Notes under the pieces: generated by a model
Seen by the model: the letters and a program-made list of their open reading frames with translations, nothing else
The model's database searches: none
What the model was told of the DNA's origin: nothing
Source: Candidatus Endowatersipora endosymbiont of Watersipora subatra
GTDB taxonomy: Bacteria > Pseudomonadota > Alphaproteobacteria > Rhizobiales > Rhizobiaceae
Length of the DNA stretch: 64,000 nucleotides
Direction of reading: 5' to 3'
Assembly: GCF_964026585.1 (NCBI RefSeq)
Contig: NZ_OZ032160.1
Span: forward strand, 434,001-498,000
Shown here: positions 28,632 to 40,091 of the stretch, piece after piece
Layout of the letters: every line of letters begins with the position of its first letter
How positions within the stretch are numbered: position 1 is the first letter of the stretch
Translations under genes and position numbers: made by a program

Positions 28632-29840
28632 ATGAGATTGAAAGACATTGAAACCTTTGTTGTAAACAATCCACCCCCATCATTTGGGGGGCGTTATTTT
28701 TTGTTTGTCAAACTAGTAACGGATAATGGTATTATCGGTTATGGTGAAATGTATGCATCCAGCGTTGGTCCTGGTGCTCAAGTTCTTGTGACTGAAGATC
28801 TCTTTGAGAGATATTGTATTGGAGAATCTCCACATGCTATAGAGAAATTATTCAGAAAATTTCATTCGTCTGGTTTTTCCCAGCGCCCCGATCCAACGAT
28901 CATGGGATCTTTTTCGGCCATAGAAATGGCTTGTTGGGACATTGTCGGAAAAGCCCTCGATAAACCAATTTATGATTTAATAGGTGGTAGAGTCAATTCT
29001 AGAATTCGGTCTTATAGCTACCTTTATCCTGATGATCTTGATGATCCTGAATCTTTCTATCATGATCCATATCTATCGGCAGAATCAGCTGCTAGATATG
29101 TTAAGGAAGGCTTTACGGCTATCAAATTCGATCCTGCTGGCCCCTATACTATTTATGATCCCCGCCAACCTTCTATTATTGATATAGAGCGTAGCGCAAA
29201 ATTTTGTCATCTCATTCGAGAAGCTGTTGGCAGCAAGGCTGATTTGTTGTTTGGTACTCATGGCCAGTTTACCTCTAGCGGGGCTATTAGAATTGCTCAA
29301 AGATTTGCAGAGTATCAACCTCTTTGGTTTGAAGAGCCTGTCCCCCCTGAAATGCCGGAAGAAATGTCCAAAGTTGCAAGTCAATCGACAATCCCTATTG
29401 CAACTGGCGAAAGACTGAGTACGAAATATGAATTCGCTCGAATTTTAAGGTTAGGAGCAGCTTCAATCCTGCAACCTGCATTAGGACGTGTTGGAGGGAT
29501 TTGGGAATCCAAAAAAATAGCCGCTCTTGCCGAGGTTCACTATGCTCAAATAGCACCTCACCTTTATTGTGGTCCCCTTCAAGCATTGGCAAATATACAA
29601 TATTCTGCTTCCATTCCTAATTTTTTAATCTTAGAATCAATTGGAAAGTTTGAGGGATTTCACGCTCAACTTTTGAATCACCCTATTGTTTGGGAAGACG
29701 GTTATGTTTTGTTATCCGATCGTCCTGGATTAGGTCATGAGTTGAATGAAGATGTAGCACGTAGTCATCCTTATCATGGAAGTAATCTGCATCTTGAGAT
29801 GCAAGATATGCCCTATGATTCTTCATTTTCTTCGATTTAG
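28632..29840 (+). CDS. enolase-superfamily enzyme (mandelate racemase/muconate lactonizing type)
   Basis: A 402-residue sugar-acid dehydratase or cycloisomerase candidate. N-terminal capping domain (about 1-125) with GIIGYGEMY, then the barrel. Superfamily landmarks: a possible basic residue in TAIKFDP, second metal ligand Glu in WFEEPVPPEM, third ligand Glu in TGERLS, and a general-base His in IAPHLYCG. At the first metal-ligand strand, where relatives such as galactonate dehydratase have Asp in DFHGR, this protein reads GTHGQ. Substrate unknown. I start at the ATG at 28632, seven bases after AGAG; a TTG two codons earlier is possible. No sugar-acid pathway neighbours are in view. Confidence 0.8.
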   Translation: MRLKDIETFVVNNPPPSFGGRYFLFVKLVTDNGIIGYGEMYASSVGPGAQVLVTEDLFERYCIGESPHAIEKLFRKFHSSGFSQRPDPTIMGSFSAIEMACWDIVGKALDKPIYDLIGGRVNSRIRSYSYLYPDDLDDPESFYHDPYLSAESAARYVKEGFTAIKFDPAGPYTIYDPRQPSIIDIERSAKFCHLIREAVGSKADLLFGTHGQFTSSGAIRIAQRFAEYQPLWFEEPVPPEMPEEMSKVASQSTIPIATGERLSTKYEFARILRLGAASILQPALGRVGGIWESKKIAALAEVHYAQIAPHLYCGPLQALANIQYSASIPNFLILESIGKFEGFHAQLLNHPIVWEDGYVLLSDRPGLGHELNEDVARSHPYHGSNLHLEMQDMPYDSSFSSI

Positions 29841-29970
29841 AAGAAGCGTTTTTATTAAAATTAATCACCAGATCATTTCATCAACTCCGTGTTGTTTGTT
29901 AGAGACAATTTCTCTTAAACGATCCTATCGATGTTTTGTTTTTTTCAGATATAGAAATAAGGAGATGGAT

Positions 29971-30573
29971 ATGAAAAGGACTATAACGATACAGAAAGGC
30001 ACCTTCTTTGTTAAGAGTTTGAGCCCTCTTGGAATATTAACAGCATTTTCACTGTTACTAGTGATTGGAGGGTGTTCTGGTCTTTCAATTTTGGGTCAGG
30101 ATCTCTTGGACAAGCCCATTCCTCCTGCTCCAGTCTCCTTAGAAAAGATCCCTGATGTTGATGAAGATCATGTGGAACCTGTTCATGACGATGTTTCAAG
30201 AGAAATAGATGGTATTTTAGCAAATCCAAACGGATCCGAAAAGTCTCATCTTATACCTAGGCCTGGCATGGAGGCTCCGGTCTCTCCGGTTCCCATGACT
30301 TACCAATCTATGGTAGGAGCTTGGACAATGACTGTGAGTGGATCGAGCTGTCAGATATTTCTAGCACTTACAAAATGGTCTGGTGGATATAGAGCTGCTT
30401 CACGGGGATGTCAATCTCCTAGTATTTTGGATATTCAAGCTTGGGATATCCGTGATAGTCAGTTGATCTTGTTAGACTCAAACAGACTTATTGTCGCTGC
30501 TTTGTATAAAGATTCAACTCTACATTTTGATGGTTTGACCAATATTGGAAACGCTATCTCATTGTCACGTTAA
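29971..30573 (+). CDS. Omp19-like outer membrane lipoprotein with AprI/Inh protease-inhibitor domain
   Basis: A 200-residue lipoprotein: basic N-terminus, hydrophobic segment (about 19-33) and lipobox ending in GGC with Cys35 as the acylated residue, then a Pro-rich linker and a C-terminal beta-barrel domain (about 108-200). That domain matches Brucella Omp19 in pattern: GAW, SC, GYRA, a CxxxxxxLxxW-like stretch, LxLxDxN, VAxLY, FDG and the final LSR. Omp19 is known in Brucella as a protease inhibitor that protects against host proteases. AAGGAG lies six bases before this ATG; upstream in-frame ATGs lack one. Two Cys (about 116 and 134 region) may form a disulfide. Confidence 0.82.
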   Translation: MKRTITIQKGTFFVKSLSPLGILTAFSLLLVIGGCSGLSILGQDLLDKPIPPAPVSLEKIPDVDEDHVEPVHDDVSREIDGILANPNGSEKSHLIPRPGMEAPVSPVPMTYQSMVGAWTMTVSGSSCQIFLALTKWSGGYRAASRGCQSPSILDIQAWDIRDSQLILLDSNRLIVAALYKDSTLHFDGLTNIGNAISLSR

Positions 30574-30685
30574 TTTCTTTATTTCAAAATTTCCGATCCC
30601 ATGAAGTTTAAAATATCGCTGATGTGATGTTGAGCATCATCTTATTTTTAATCAAAAAGCTTCATTAATGAGTCATGATGATTGA

Positions 30686-31744
<1,059 letters not shown>

Positions 31745-31778
31745 GTTGGTTTTTCTATCTATTACAGAGATTGATTCT

Positions 31779-32984
31779 ATGGACATTCATGAATATCAAG
31801 CCAAATCTCTTTTAAAGCGTTTCGGAGTGCCAGTTCCTAAGGGTGCAGTAGTTTTTTCAAAGAACGATATTGATGAAGCTGTTGATTCACTGCCTGGTCC
31901 AGTTTGGGTAGTGAAAGCCCAAATTCATGCTGGTGGGCGCGGAAAAGGCCGATTTAAAGAATTAAAAGAATTAGATGACGGTAAAAAGGGGGGGATTCGT
32001 ATTTCTGTTTCTTCTGATGAAGCTAAAGTTAATGCGCAGGAAATGCTTGGTAATACGCTTGTGACAAAACAAACTGGACCACAGGGTAAGCGAGTTAATC
32101 GTCTTTACATTGAAAATGGTGTAAGCATTGTTCGTGAACTTTACTGTTCACTTCTAGTGAACAGAAAAAGTGGTAAGGTCTGTTTTATTACATCAAGCGA
32201 AGGAGGAATCGATATTGAGTCCGTTTCAAAAGAAAAACCTCATCAAATACATACTACAGATATTAGTATAAATGATGGCTTAAGCGATATCAAGGTTGCT
32301 AAATTAATATCATCTTTTCAGTTATCAGAGACCTCAAAACATAACGGGGAGATTTTTTTCCGTATGCTCTATGAGGTTTTTATGAAAAATGATATGAGTC
32401 TGCTAGAAATTAATCCTTTAGTACTTTTGAAAGATGGTTCATTTCTTGTACTAGATAGCAAGATTTCTTTTGATAATAATGCAGCCTTCCGCCATCCTGA
32501 ATTTGAAAAATTACGAGATATAACGGAAGAAGATCCAAAAGAAATAGAAGCCTCAAAATATGATCTTGCTTATATATCACTTGATGGAAACATTGGATGC
32601 ATGGTGAATGGGGCTGGTTTAGCGATGGCTACAATGGATCTCATCAAGCTTTATGGTGCAGAGCCTGCAAATTTCCTAGATGTTGGAGGAGGAGCAAGCC
32701 AAGAAAAAGTTGCCATTGCTCTTAAAATAATTATGTCCGACCTCAACGTTAAAGGGATTCTTGTTAATATTTTTGGTGGTATTATGCGCTGCGATGTCAT
32801 CGCTAAAGGTGTTGTAACTGCAGTAAAAGAGATAAGTTTGACCGTACCGCTAGTGGTGCGTCTGGAAGGCACAAACGTAGAGAAAGGAAAGGCTATTTTA
32901 AAAACTAGTAATCTAGAGTTCTTGATCGTAGCTGATGGACTTGATGACTCTGCTCAGAAAATTGTTAAAGCTGTTAAGGGGTGA
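31779..32984 (+). CDS. sucC: succinate--CoA ligase, ADP-forming, beta subunit
   Basis: Nucleotide-binding subunit of succinyl-CoA synthetase, making ATP or GTP from succinyl-CoA. 401 residues from MDIHEYQAK; the frame is open 11 codons further upstream but this is the universal N-terminus. ATP-grasp region with [12 protein letters not shown], and the C-terminal CoA-ligase domain with [10 protein letters not shown] and [15 protein letters not shown]. The partner gene sucD is separated by 234 bases, more than usual. Confidence 0.96.
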   Translation: MDIHEYQAKSLLKRFGVPVPKGAVVFSKNDIDEAVDSLPGPVWVVKAQIHAGGRGKGRFKELKELDDGKKGGIRISVSSDEAKVNAQEMLGNTLVTKQTGPQGKRVNRLYIENGVSIVRELYCSLLVNRKSGKVCFITSSEGGIDIESVSKEKPHQIHTTDISINDGLSDIKVAKLISSFQLSETSKHNGEIFFRMLYEVFMKNDMSLLEINPLVLLKDGSFLVLDSKISFDNNAAFRHPEFEKLRDITEEDPKEIEASKYDLAYISLDGNIGCMVNGAGLAMATMDLIKLYGAEPANFLDVGGGASQEKVAIALKIIMSDLNVKGILVNIFGGIMRCDVIAKGVVTAVKEISLTVPLVVRLEGTNVEKGKAILKTSNLEFLIVADGLDDSAQKIVKAVKG

Positions 32985-33218
32985 ATATTATTCACGTTAT
33001 GTTATCATGTCATCGACTTCTTTATTTTCTGATTTTAGGAGAGCTTCTGTGCAGACTTGATGACATCTGATTAATTTCTTGACTAATATTATCTATTGAA
33101 CGCTGTAAAATTAAACACAGCTCATCATCGTTTTTCTCTTCATCAACGTATTAGAATTAACTTCTGATTATAATAAATTTTACTGAAATAACGAGGACTT
33201 AAAGGAGCCAACAATCCG
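32985..33218. other. sucC-sucD spacer
   Basis: A 234-base gap inside the TCA operon. TATAAT occurs near its right end (about 33169) and may give sucD its own promoter, but the paired -35 is poor. AAAGGAG precedes the sucD ATG. A 43-codon open frame on the minus strand (33022-33153) has no start codon. Confidence 0.35.
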
Positions 33219-34121
33219 ATGTCCATACTTATAGATCATACAACTAAAATTATTGTACAAGGCCTGACGGGCCAAAGTGGACGCTTTCATACGGAACTGG
33301 CAATGTCTTATCACGGTACGCAGATGGTAGCAGGCACCCATCCTCAAAAGGATGGTGAAGCATGGATTGGTTCGGGAGGACAAGAATTACCTATCTTTAC
33401 CTCAGTTTTGAGAGCCAAAGAAGTAACGGGTGCCACTGCTTCGGTAATTTATGTACCACCTTCCAAGGCGGCGGCTGCAATTGAAGAATCGATTGATGCA
33501 GGCATTGAACTCATTACCTGCATTACTGAAGGGATTCCGGTTTTGGATATGATCAGTATTAAAGCTAAGCTTGATAAGTCCTCTTCGCGTCTCATTGGTC
33601 CGAATTGTCCGGGATTACTCAGTGCTGACGAATGTATGATTGGAATCATGCCTGGTAGTATTTTCAAAAAAGGTTCTGTTGGTGTAGTCTCCCGTTCTGG
33701 AACATTAACCTATGAAGCGGTTTTACAGACAACTAATGTTGGACTTGGACAAACAACAGCGGTTGGTATCGGCGGTGATCCGGTTAAGGGTACTGACTTT
33801 ATTGATATACTCGATCTCTTTCTTTCTGACCCAGAAACTCGTTCAATTATCATGATTGGGGAAATCGGCGGTTCTTCAGAAGAAGATGCTGCACGATATT
33901 TAGCGGATGAATCAAAAAAAGGTCGATCAAAGCCTACTTTGTGTTTCATTGCTGGGAGAACCGCTCCTTCAAATCGAACTATGGGGCATGCTGGTGCGGT
34001 AATTTCCGGTGGTGATGGAGGTGCTGAAGAGAAGATTGAAGCCATGCAGAATGCTGGAATTCATGTATCCTTTTCACCAGCAACCATAGGAGAAACATTG
34101 CTAGAAATATTGAAAAAATAG
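33219..34121 (+). CDS. sucD: succinate--CoA ligase, alpha subunit
   Basis: CoA-binding, phosphohistidine-carrying subunit of succinyl-CoA synthetase. 300 residues: N-terminal CoA domain with IIVQGLTGQSG, LIGPNCPGLL, and the active-site loop MGHAGAVISGG whose His257 is the phosphorylated residue by family analogy. AAGGAGCC lies ahead of the ATG. Followed by sucA after 48 bases. Confidence 0.97.
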   Translation: MSILIDHTTKIIVQGLTGQSGRFHTELAMSYHGTQMVAGTHPQKDGEAWIGSGGQELPIFTSVLRAKEVTGATASVIYVPPSKAAAAIEESIDAGIELITCITEGIPVLDMISIKAKLDKSSSRLIGPNCPGLLSADECMIGIMPGSIFKKGSVGVVSRSGTLTYEAVLQTTNVGLGQTTAVGIGGDPVKGTDFIDILDLFLSDPETRSIIMIGEIGGSSEEDAARYLADESKKGRSKPTLCFIAGRTAPSNRTMGHAGAVISGGDGGAEEKIEAMQNAGIHVSFSPATIGETLLEILKK

Positions 34122-34169
34122 GATCCTGATGCGGATGAGGGAAAACTGGAAATGGTTCCAGGAGACAAT

Positions 34170-37103
34170 ATGGCACATGAAGAACAAAGTAAACTTTTTT
34201 CTACTACATCTTTTTTGTATGGTGATAATGCCGTTTATTTAGAGAAATTATATGCTCAATATAAAGAGGATGCTACTTTAGTAGATCCCCAATGGCGTGA
34301 ATTCTTTGACAAACTTTATAATTTAACTCGTGATAATGTTGGTTCTTGCAAGAGTTCATATGAGTCCCTTTCTTTGGGTCACTTGTCATCTCTAGACACT
34401 TGCAGGAGTCATAAGGGAGTTGGAAAGTTAAAAACTAACGTTCATGCTCTTGGAGAGACATCTATTCAACAGGCCACCAGAGATTCAATTCGTGCAATCA
34501 TGATGGTACGTGCCTACCGTATGCGAGGACACTTGCATGCGAATCTAGATCCGCTTGGAATTGCAGGAAAAGGTGAAGCCTATAATGAATTGCATCCTTA
34601 TTTTTATGGATTTACGGAGTCGGACTACAATCGAGAAATTTTTCTTGATCATGTGCTTGGTATGAAATTTGCTACAATTTCCCAGATGCTAAAAATTTTG
34701 AAACGAACCTATTGCTCAACACTGGGTGTTGAGTTCATGCATATTTCGAATCCGACTGAAAAAGCTTGGATTCAGGAGCGTATTGAGGGACCAGATAAAT
34801 CTATTGAATTTACCAAGAATGGTAAATTAGCAATTCTTAAGAAACTTGTTGAAGCGGAAGGGTTTGAGAAATTCATCGATCTCAAATATAAGGGAACCAA
34901 ACGCTTTGGTCTTGATGGAGGAGAATCTCTGATTCCTGCTCTCGAACAGATTATTAAGCGTGGTGGACAACTTGGCTTGCAAGAAATTATTCTGGGTATG
35001 GCCCATAGAGGACGACTGAACGTGCTTGCTAATGTGATGGGGAAGCCTTACTGTGCAATTTTTCATGAATTTAAAGGAGGCTCTTTTAAGCCTGATGAAG
35101 TGGAAGGATCAGGAGATGTCAAATATCATCTTGGAGCTTCTTCTGATCGCGAATTTGATGGGAATAAAGTTCATCTTTCTTTGACAGCAAATCCTTCTCA
35201 TCTTGAGATTGTAAATCCTGTCGTTATGGGTAAAACGAGGGCAAAGCAAGAGTACCTTGAGAAATCAGATAAAGATGGGATTCGGCAGCGCAAGACTGTT
35301 CTCCCTTTATTATTACATGGAGATGCCGCTTTTTCTGGACAAGGTGTTGTAGCAGAATGTTTTGGGTTATCTGGCCTTAAAGGCCATCGGGTCGGTGGAT
35401 CAATCCATATGATTATTAATAATCAGATTGGATTTACAACGAATCCACGATTGTCTCGTTCTTCGCCTTATCCTTCTGATGTTGCTAAGATGATTGAGGC
35501 TCCTATTTTTCATGTCAATGGAGATGATCCAGAAGCCGTTGTCTATGCAGCAAAAATTGCGATTGAATTTCGTCAGAAATTCAGTAAGTCTGTAGTTATC
35601 GACATGTTCTGCTATCGACGCTTTGGTCATAATGAAGGTGATGAGCCTGCATTCACTCAGCCAATCATGTATAAGAAGATAAAACAACAACCATCTACCT
35701 TATCGCTTTACTCCCGGCGTTTGAAAGAAGAAGGGCTTTTGTCAGATAGCAGTTTAGACGAATCAATATCATCATTTCATAATCTTCTTAATGATGAATT
35801 TAGGATCTCTGATAGTTATAAACCTGACAAGGCAGATTGGCTGGACGGGGCATGGTCAGGTTTAACAGTTGCTAATTCTGGTGAAGATCCAAGACGTGGA
35901 GAAACCAGTTTTCCTTTAGAACAACTGAAGATTTTAGGAAAAAAAATTACTAAGATACCGGAATCCTTTTCTGTTCATAGAACAATCAAACGATTCATAC
36001 AAAAACGGGCAAAAATGATTGAGACAGGTGAAGGTCTCGATTGGGCAACTAGTGAGGCACTGGCTTTTGCTTCCCTACAGACTGAAGGGAGAAGGGTCCG
36101 CCTTTCCGGACAAGATTGTGAAAGAGGAACCTTTTCACAAAGGCATTCTGTCCTCTATGATCAGGAAACTGAAGATCGCTATATACCACTTGCTAACCTT
36201 GGAAAGGGGGCTGCCGATTATGAAGTTATCAATTCGATGCTCTCAGAAGAAGCTGTTCTTGGTTATGAATATGGTTATGCGTTAGCGAATCCTGATGGAT
36301 TAACAGTCTGGGAAGCGCAGTTTGGTGACTTTGTCAATGGCGCTCAAGTGATTATTGATCAGTTTATTTCTTCAGGAGAACGTAAATGGCTGCGTATGTG
36401 TGGTTTGGTCATGTTGCTGCCCCACGGTTATGAAGGACAAGGACCAGAGCATTCATCTGCTCGCCTGGAGCGATTTTTACAGGCCTGTGCAGAAGACAAT
36501 ATGCAAATTGTTAATTGCACGACGCCAGCCAATTACTTTCATGTCCTACGCCGTCAGTTAAAGCGGAATTTTCGTAAACCACTAGTGATAATGACACCAA
36601 AATCACTGTTACGTCATAAACGTGTAGTCTCATCTCTTGAAGAATTTTCAACAGGTTCAACCTTTCATCGCTTGCTCTGGGACGATGCCGAAAATCTAAA
36701 ACATCAACCGATCAAGTTAGAAAAAGACAATAATATTCGACGTGTTGTTTTGTGTACTGGTAAAGTTTATTATGATCTCTATGAAGAAAGATTAAGAAGG
36801 AACATCAACAATATTTATCTTTTGCGCATTGAGCAACTTTATCCTTTTCCTGCTAAAGCTTTAATTGCTGAATTATCACGATTTAAAAGGGCAGAGATTG
36901 TTTGGTGTCAAGAAGAACCTAAAAATATGGGGAGCTGGTCTTTCATTGAACCTTATCTGGAATGGGTTCTCACTCATATAGAGACTCAGAACAAACGTGC
37001 GCGTTATGTTGGTCGTTTGGCAACAGCCTCGACAGCAACTGGTCAAATGTCAAAACACCTTATACAGTTAAAAGCTTTATTAGAAGAAGCATTTAGGTTT
37101 TAA
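34170..37103 (+). CDS. sucA: 2-oxoglutarate dehydrogenase E1 component
   Basis: Thiamine-diphosphate-dependent decarboxylase of the 2-oxoglutarate dehydrogenase complex. 977 residues from the ATG at 34170, chosen because AGGAG lies six bases before it (an ATG six codons earlier lacks this). N-terminal SFLYGDNAVYLEKLY is the E2-contact segment; ThDP/Mg region around VNGDDPEAV and FGHNEGDEP; AHRGRLNVLANV; C-terminal transketolase-like part with HGYEGQGPEHSSARLERFL. Complex partners sucB and lpd follow. Confidence 0.97.
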   Translation: MAHEEQSKLFSTTSFLYGDNAVYLEKLYAQYKEDATLVDPQWREFFDKLYNLTRDNVGSCKSSYESLSLGHLSSLDTCRSHKGVGKLKTNVHALGETSIQQATRDSIRAIMMVRAYRMRGHLHANLDPLGIAGKGEAYNELHPYFYGFTESDYNREIFLDHVLGMKFATISQMLKILKRTYCSTLGVEFMHISNPTEKAWIQERIEGPDKSIEFTKNGKLAILKKLVEAEGFEKFIDLKYKGTKRFGLDGGESLIPALEQIIKRGGQLGLQEIILGMAHRGRLNVLANVMGKPYCAIFHEFKGGSFKPDEVEGSGDVKYHLGASSDREFDGNKVHLSLTANPSHLEIVNPVVMGKTRAKQEYLEKSDKDGIRQRKTVLPLLLHGDAAFSGQGVVAECFGLSGLKGHRVGGSIHMIINNQIGFTTNPRLSRSSPYPSDVAKMIEAPIFHVNGDDPEAVVYAAKIAIEFRQKFSKSVVIDMFCYRRFGHNEGDEPAFTQPIMYKKIKQQPSTLSLYSRRLKEEGLLSDSSLDESISSFHNLLNDEFRISDSYKPDKADWLDGAWSGLTVANSGEDPRRGETSFPLEQLKILGKKITKIPESFSVHRTIKRFIQKRAKMIETGEGLDWATSEALAFASLQTEGRRVRLSGQDCERGTFSQRHSVLYDQETEDRYIPLANLGKGAADYEVINSMLSEEAVLGYEYGYALANPDGLTVWEAQFGDFVNGAQVIIDQFISSGERKWLRMCGLVMLLPHGYEGQGPEHSSARLERFLQACAEDNMQIVNCTTPANYFHVLRRQLKRNFRKPLVIMTPKSLLRHKRVVSSLEEFSTGSTFHRLLWDDAENLKHQPIKLEKDNNIRRVVLCTGKVYYDLYEERLRRNINNIYLLRIEQLYPFPAKALIAELSRFKRAEIVWCQEEPKNMGSWSFIEPYLEWVLTHIETQNKRARYVGRLATASTATGQMSKHLIQLKALLEEAFRF

Positions 37104-37142
37104 TTCAATCATTTTTTTCAATAGTCACACAAGGATGAAAAC

Positions 37143-38351
37143 ATGAGTACTGAAATTCGCGTGCCGACATTAGGAGAATCTGTTACGGAAGCAACAATTG
37201 TTAAATGGTTAAAAAATGTTGGAGATTTAGTAGTCGCTGATGAGTCGTTGGTTCAACTAGAGACAGATAAGGTAGCAATAGATATTCCAGCTCCTGTTAA
37301 CGGCGTATTGGAATCCATTCTGGTAAAAGAATGTGAAACAGTAGGTATCAATAGGTTATTAGGCTTTCTAGTCGAAGAAGAACCTAGAAAAGGAAACAGA
37401 AACATAGTTTCTGATGTTCAGGATTTAAGAACGTCGGCTTCTGAAGCAAGGGATCAACCAATATCACCAGCAGCATTAAAATGGAGTATAGAAAATAACG
37501 TTGATACCACATCCATTTCCGGTACAGGTAAGCGTGGTCAGATTCTTAAAGGGGATATCATTTCTAAAATAGAAGAAGAAAAGAGTGTTCCAGAAGCTTT
37601 GAGTGTTCCAGAATCTCCAGAATCGATTTCTTTAACTGACTCTCAAAAGCAGATCGATGAAAATCGTATACCGATGACTCCACTACGCCAGACGATTGCC
37701 CGTCGCTTGAAGGATTCACAGAACGTAGCAGCTACGCTTACGACTTTCAACGAAGTTGATATGGGGCAAGTGATAGCTTTACGTCACTCTTACAAGGACA
37801 TTTTTGAGAAAAAACATGGTGTGAAACTTGGTTTCATGGGCTTCTTTACCAAAGCAGTTTGTCATATTTTGAAGGAAATTCCAATAATTAATGCTCATAT
37901 AGAAGGTACAGATGTTATTTTCAAACAATATGTCAATATTGCAATTGCCGTTAGCACAGAAAAAGGCTTAGTTGTTCCAGTTATCCAAAACGCTGATCAG
38001 ATGTCAATTGCCAAGATTGAGCATGAAGTTGACCATCTTGGAAAAAAAGCTCGATCTGGAAAACTGATGATGTCTGATATGCAAGGTGGAACATTCACCA
38101 TTTCAAATGGTGGTATCTATGGTTCTTTGATGTCTACACCTATTTTGAATGCACCGCAGTCTGGTATTTTAGGCATGCACAAAATAGAGGAACGCCCTGT
38201 CGTTCGTAGTGGTCAGATCACAGTAGCAATGATGATGTATGTAGCGTTATCCTATGATCACCGTATCGTGGATGGAAAAGAAGCTGTTACTTTCCTCATC
38301 CGAGTTAAAGAAATTTTAGAAGATCCACAACGGTTAGTGTTGGATTTATGA
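37143..38351 (+). CDS. sucB: dihydrolipoyllysine succinyltransferase (E2o)
   Basis: Core of the 2-oxoglutarate dehydrogenase complex. 402 residues: lipoyl domain (1-77) with lipoylated Lys43 in ETDKVAID, a subunit-binding domain (about 107-143) with [12 protein letters not shown], a linker with a repeated VPE(A/S) element (about 147-160), and the catalytic domain with active-site SYDHRIVDG (His373, Asp377). The order E1-E2-E3 with sucA and lpd is as in rhizobia. Confidence 0.97.
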   Translation: MSTEIRVPTLGESVTEATIVKWLKNVGDLVVADESLVQLETDKVAIDIPAPVNGVLESILVKECETVGINRLLGFLVEEEPRKGNRNIVSDVQDLRTSASEARDQPISPAALKWSIENNVDTTSISGTGKRGQILKGDIISKIEEEKSVPEALSVPESPESISLTDSQKQIDENRIPMTPLRQTIARRLKDSQNVAATLTTFNEVDMGQVIALRHSYKDIFEKKHGVKLGFMGFFTKAVCHILKEIPIINAHIEGTDVIFKQYVNIAIAVSTEKGLVVPVIQNADQMSIAKIEHEVDHLGKKARSGKLMMSDMQGGTFTISNGGIYGSLMSTPILNAPQSGILGMHKIEERPVVRSGQITVAMMMYVALSYDHRIVDGKEAVTFLIRVKEILEDPQRLVLDL

Positions 38352-38395
38352 GTTCATAGAAATATTGGCTCTAGAAATGAATAAGGAAAACTATC

Positions 38396-39805
38396 ATGTC
38401 TGATTGTTTCGATGTTGTTGTTATTGGTTCTGGCCCAGGTGGTTATGTATGTGCCATAAAATCATCTCAGTTAGGCTTAAGAACAGCTCTTGTAGAAAAG
38501 ATGCATACGTTTGGTGGGACCTGTTTAAATCTAGGATGTATTCCTTCCAAGACTTTGCTTTATAGCTCTGAACGGTTTCTTGAAGCTAATTTTCAATTTA
38601 AAAATCTAGGTATACAAGTAGATAAACCAAAAATTAATCTTAAAGAGATGATGAAGTATAAGGATGAAATAGTCAAATCCAATGTAGAAGGGATTGAATT
38701 CCTTTTAAATAAAAATAAGATCATTTCATTTATTGGATGGGGTAAAATTACAGGTAAAGGGAATGTAAGTGTTACTAGAAGAGACGGTTCCTCTGAGAGA
38801 ATCAAGGCTACTAATATTGTTATTGCAACAGGTTCTGAAGTTTCCGGTATACCCGGAGTTGATATAACTTTTGATGACACTGTCATTGTTTCATCAGAGC
38901 ATGCTATTGCTCTGACTAAAATACCAAGAAAAATGATTGTTGTAGGTGGTGGTGCTATTGGTCTTGAACTCGGCTCTGTATGGGGTCGACTAGGTGCAGA
39001 AGTGACGATCATTGAATATATGGACAAGATCTTAGGGCGTTCAGATTATGGTATGTCGAAACAGTTTCAAAATATTTTAAAAAAGCAGGGCTTTTTCTTT
39101 CATATGGGTTCGAAAGTAACAGCTGTTTCAAAGAAGGGAGATAAAGGCCTAGTTACCTTTGAGCCAATAGAAGGTGGTCTTTCACAAACGAAAGAAGCTG
39201 ATGTTGTGTTAGTTGCTACCGGGCGCCGTCCCTTTACTGATGGGCTTGGACTTGCAGAAACAGGTATTGAAACTGAAGGCAGCATGGTGAAAACAGATTC
39301 ATATTGGCGTACTAGCGTCGAGGGTATATATGCAATAGGTGATGTCACTTCCGGTCCTATGCTTGCGCATAAGGCGGAGGATGAGGGTGTTGCTGTAGCC
39401 GAGATAATAGCTGGACAGGTCGGTCATGTTAACTATAGCATCATTCCAAGCGTGATTTACACAATGCCTGAAGTGGCGTCAGTGGGTGCAACAGAAGAAC
39501 AATTAAAAATAGACGGGATTGATTATGTTGTTGGACATTTTCCGTTTTCAGCCAATGGACGAGCCCGTTCTATGAACCAAACCGATGGATTTGTAAAAAT
39601 CCTAGCATCTACCAGAACGGATAAAGTTTTAGGTGCACATATCATTGGCCTTTGTGCTGGTGACATCATTCATGAAATAGCTGTATTGATGGCATTTAGT
39701 GGCAGTTCAGAAGATTTAGCACGAATTTGCCATGCTCATCCAACTGTTTCAGAAGTTATTAAGGAAGCAGCCCTAGCTACTTTTTCTAAACCTCTTCATA
39801 TATAG
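38396..39805 (+). CDS. lpd: dihydrolipoyl dehydrogenase (E3)
   Basis: FAD enzyme reoxidising the lipoyl arms of E2. 469 residues: FAD motif VVIGSGPGGY, redox pair Cys43/Cys48 in GGTCLNLGCIPSK, NAD motif VVGGGAIGLELGS, YAIGDVTSGPMLAHKAEDEG, and the C-terminal catalytic His448/Glu453 in HAHPTVSE. Last gene of the mdh-sucCDAB-lpd block. Whether it also serves pyruvate dehydrogenase cannot be told here. Confidence 0.97.
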   Translation: MSDCFDVVVIGSGPGGYVCAIKSSQLGLRTALVEKMHTFGGTCLNLGCIPSKTLLYSSERFLEANFQFKNLGIQVDKPKINLKEMMKYKDEIVKSNVEGIEFLLNKNKIISFIGWGKITGKGNVSVTRRDGSSERIKATNIVIATGSEVSGIPGVDITFDDTVIVSSEHAIALTKIPRKMIVVGGGAIGLELGSVWGRLGAEVTIIEYMDKILGRSDYGMSKQFQNILKKQGFFFHMGSKVTAVSKKGDKGLVTFEPIEGGLSQTKEADVVLVATGRRPFTDGLGLAETGIETEGSMVKTDSYWRTSVEGIYAIGDVTSGPMLAHKAEDEGVAVAEIIAGQVGHVNYSIIPSVIYTMPEVASVGATEEQLKIDGIDYVVGHFPFSANGRARSMNQTDGFVKILASTRTDKVLGAHIIGLCAGDIIHEIAVLMAFSGSSEDLARICHAHPTVSEVIKEAALATFSKPLHI

Positions 39806-40091
39806 AAAATCAAGAAAGGGAAGAAGGAATAGACAAGTCCTTATTCGCTTAATATCGATTTCTGAAGCTGCAGAATTAAGTAAAGAGAATCAGAGATCGA
39901 GATAAGATAAAAGAAACACACAATGAAGAAGATGAACTAGAAATTACTAGAAAAATTTGATTGACTTCATCATGATGATACGAATGATTAAACTTCGATA
40001 GAACTTGACTCTAAAACTCCTTTTTAATAATCAAAACTCATGCTCCAGAAAAGAATCCTGGTTTTTGAAAACAGATGCTTGCGGAACGATT

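Noticed and set aside
33022-33153. A 43-codon minus-strand open stretch with a helical, protein-like composition in the sucC-sucD gap
   Set aside because: It has no start codon and is bounded by stops in the same frame; could be a relic but the evidence is too thin.
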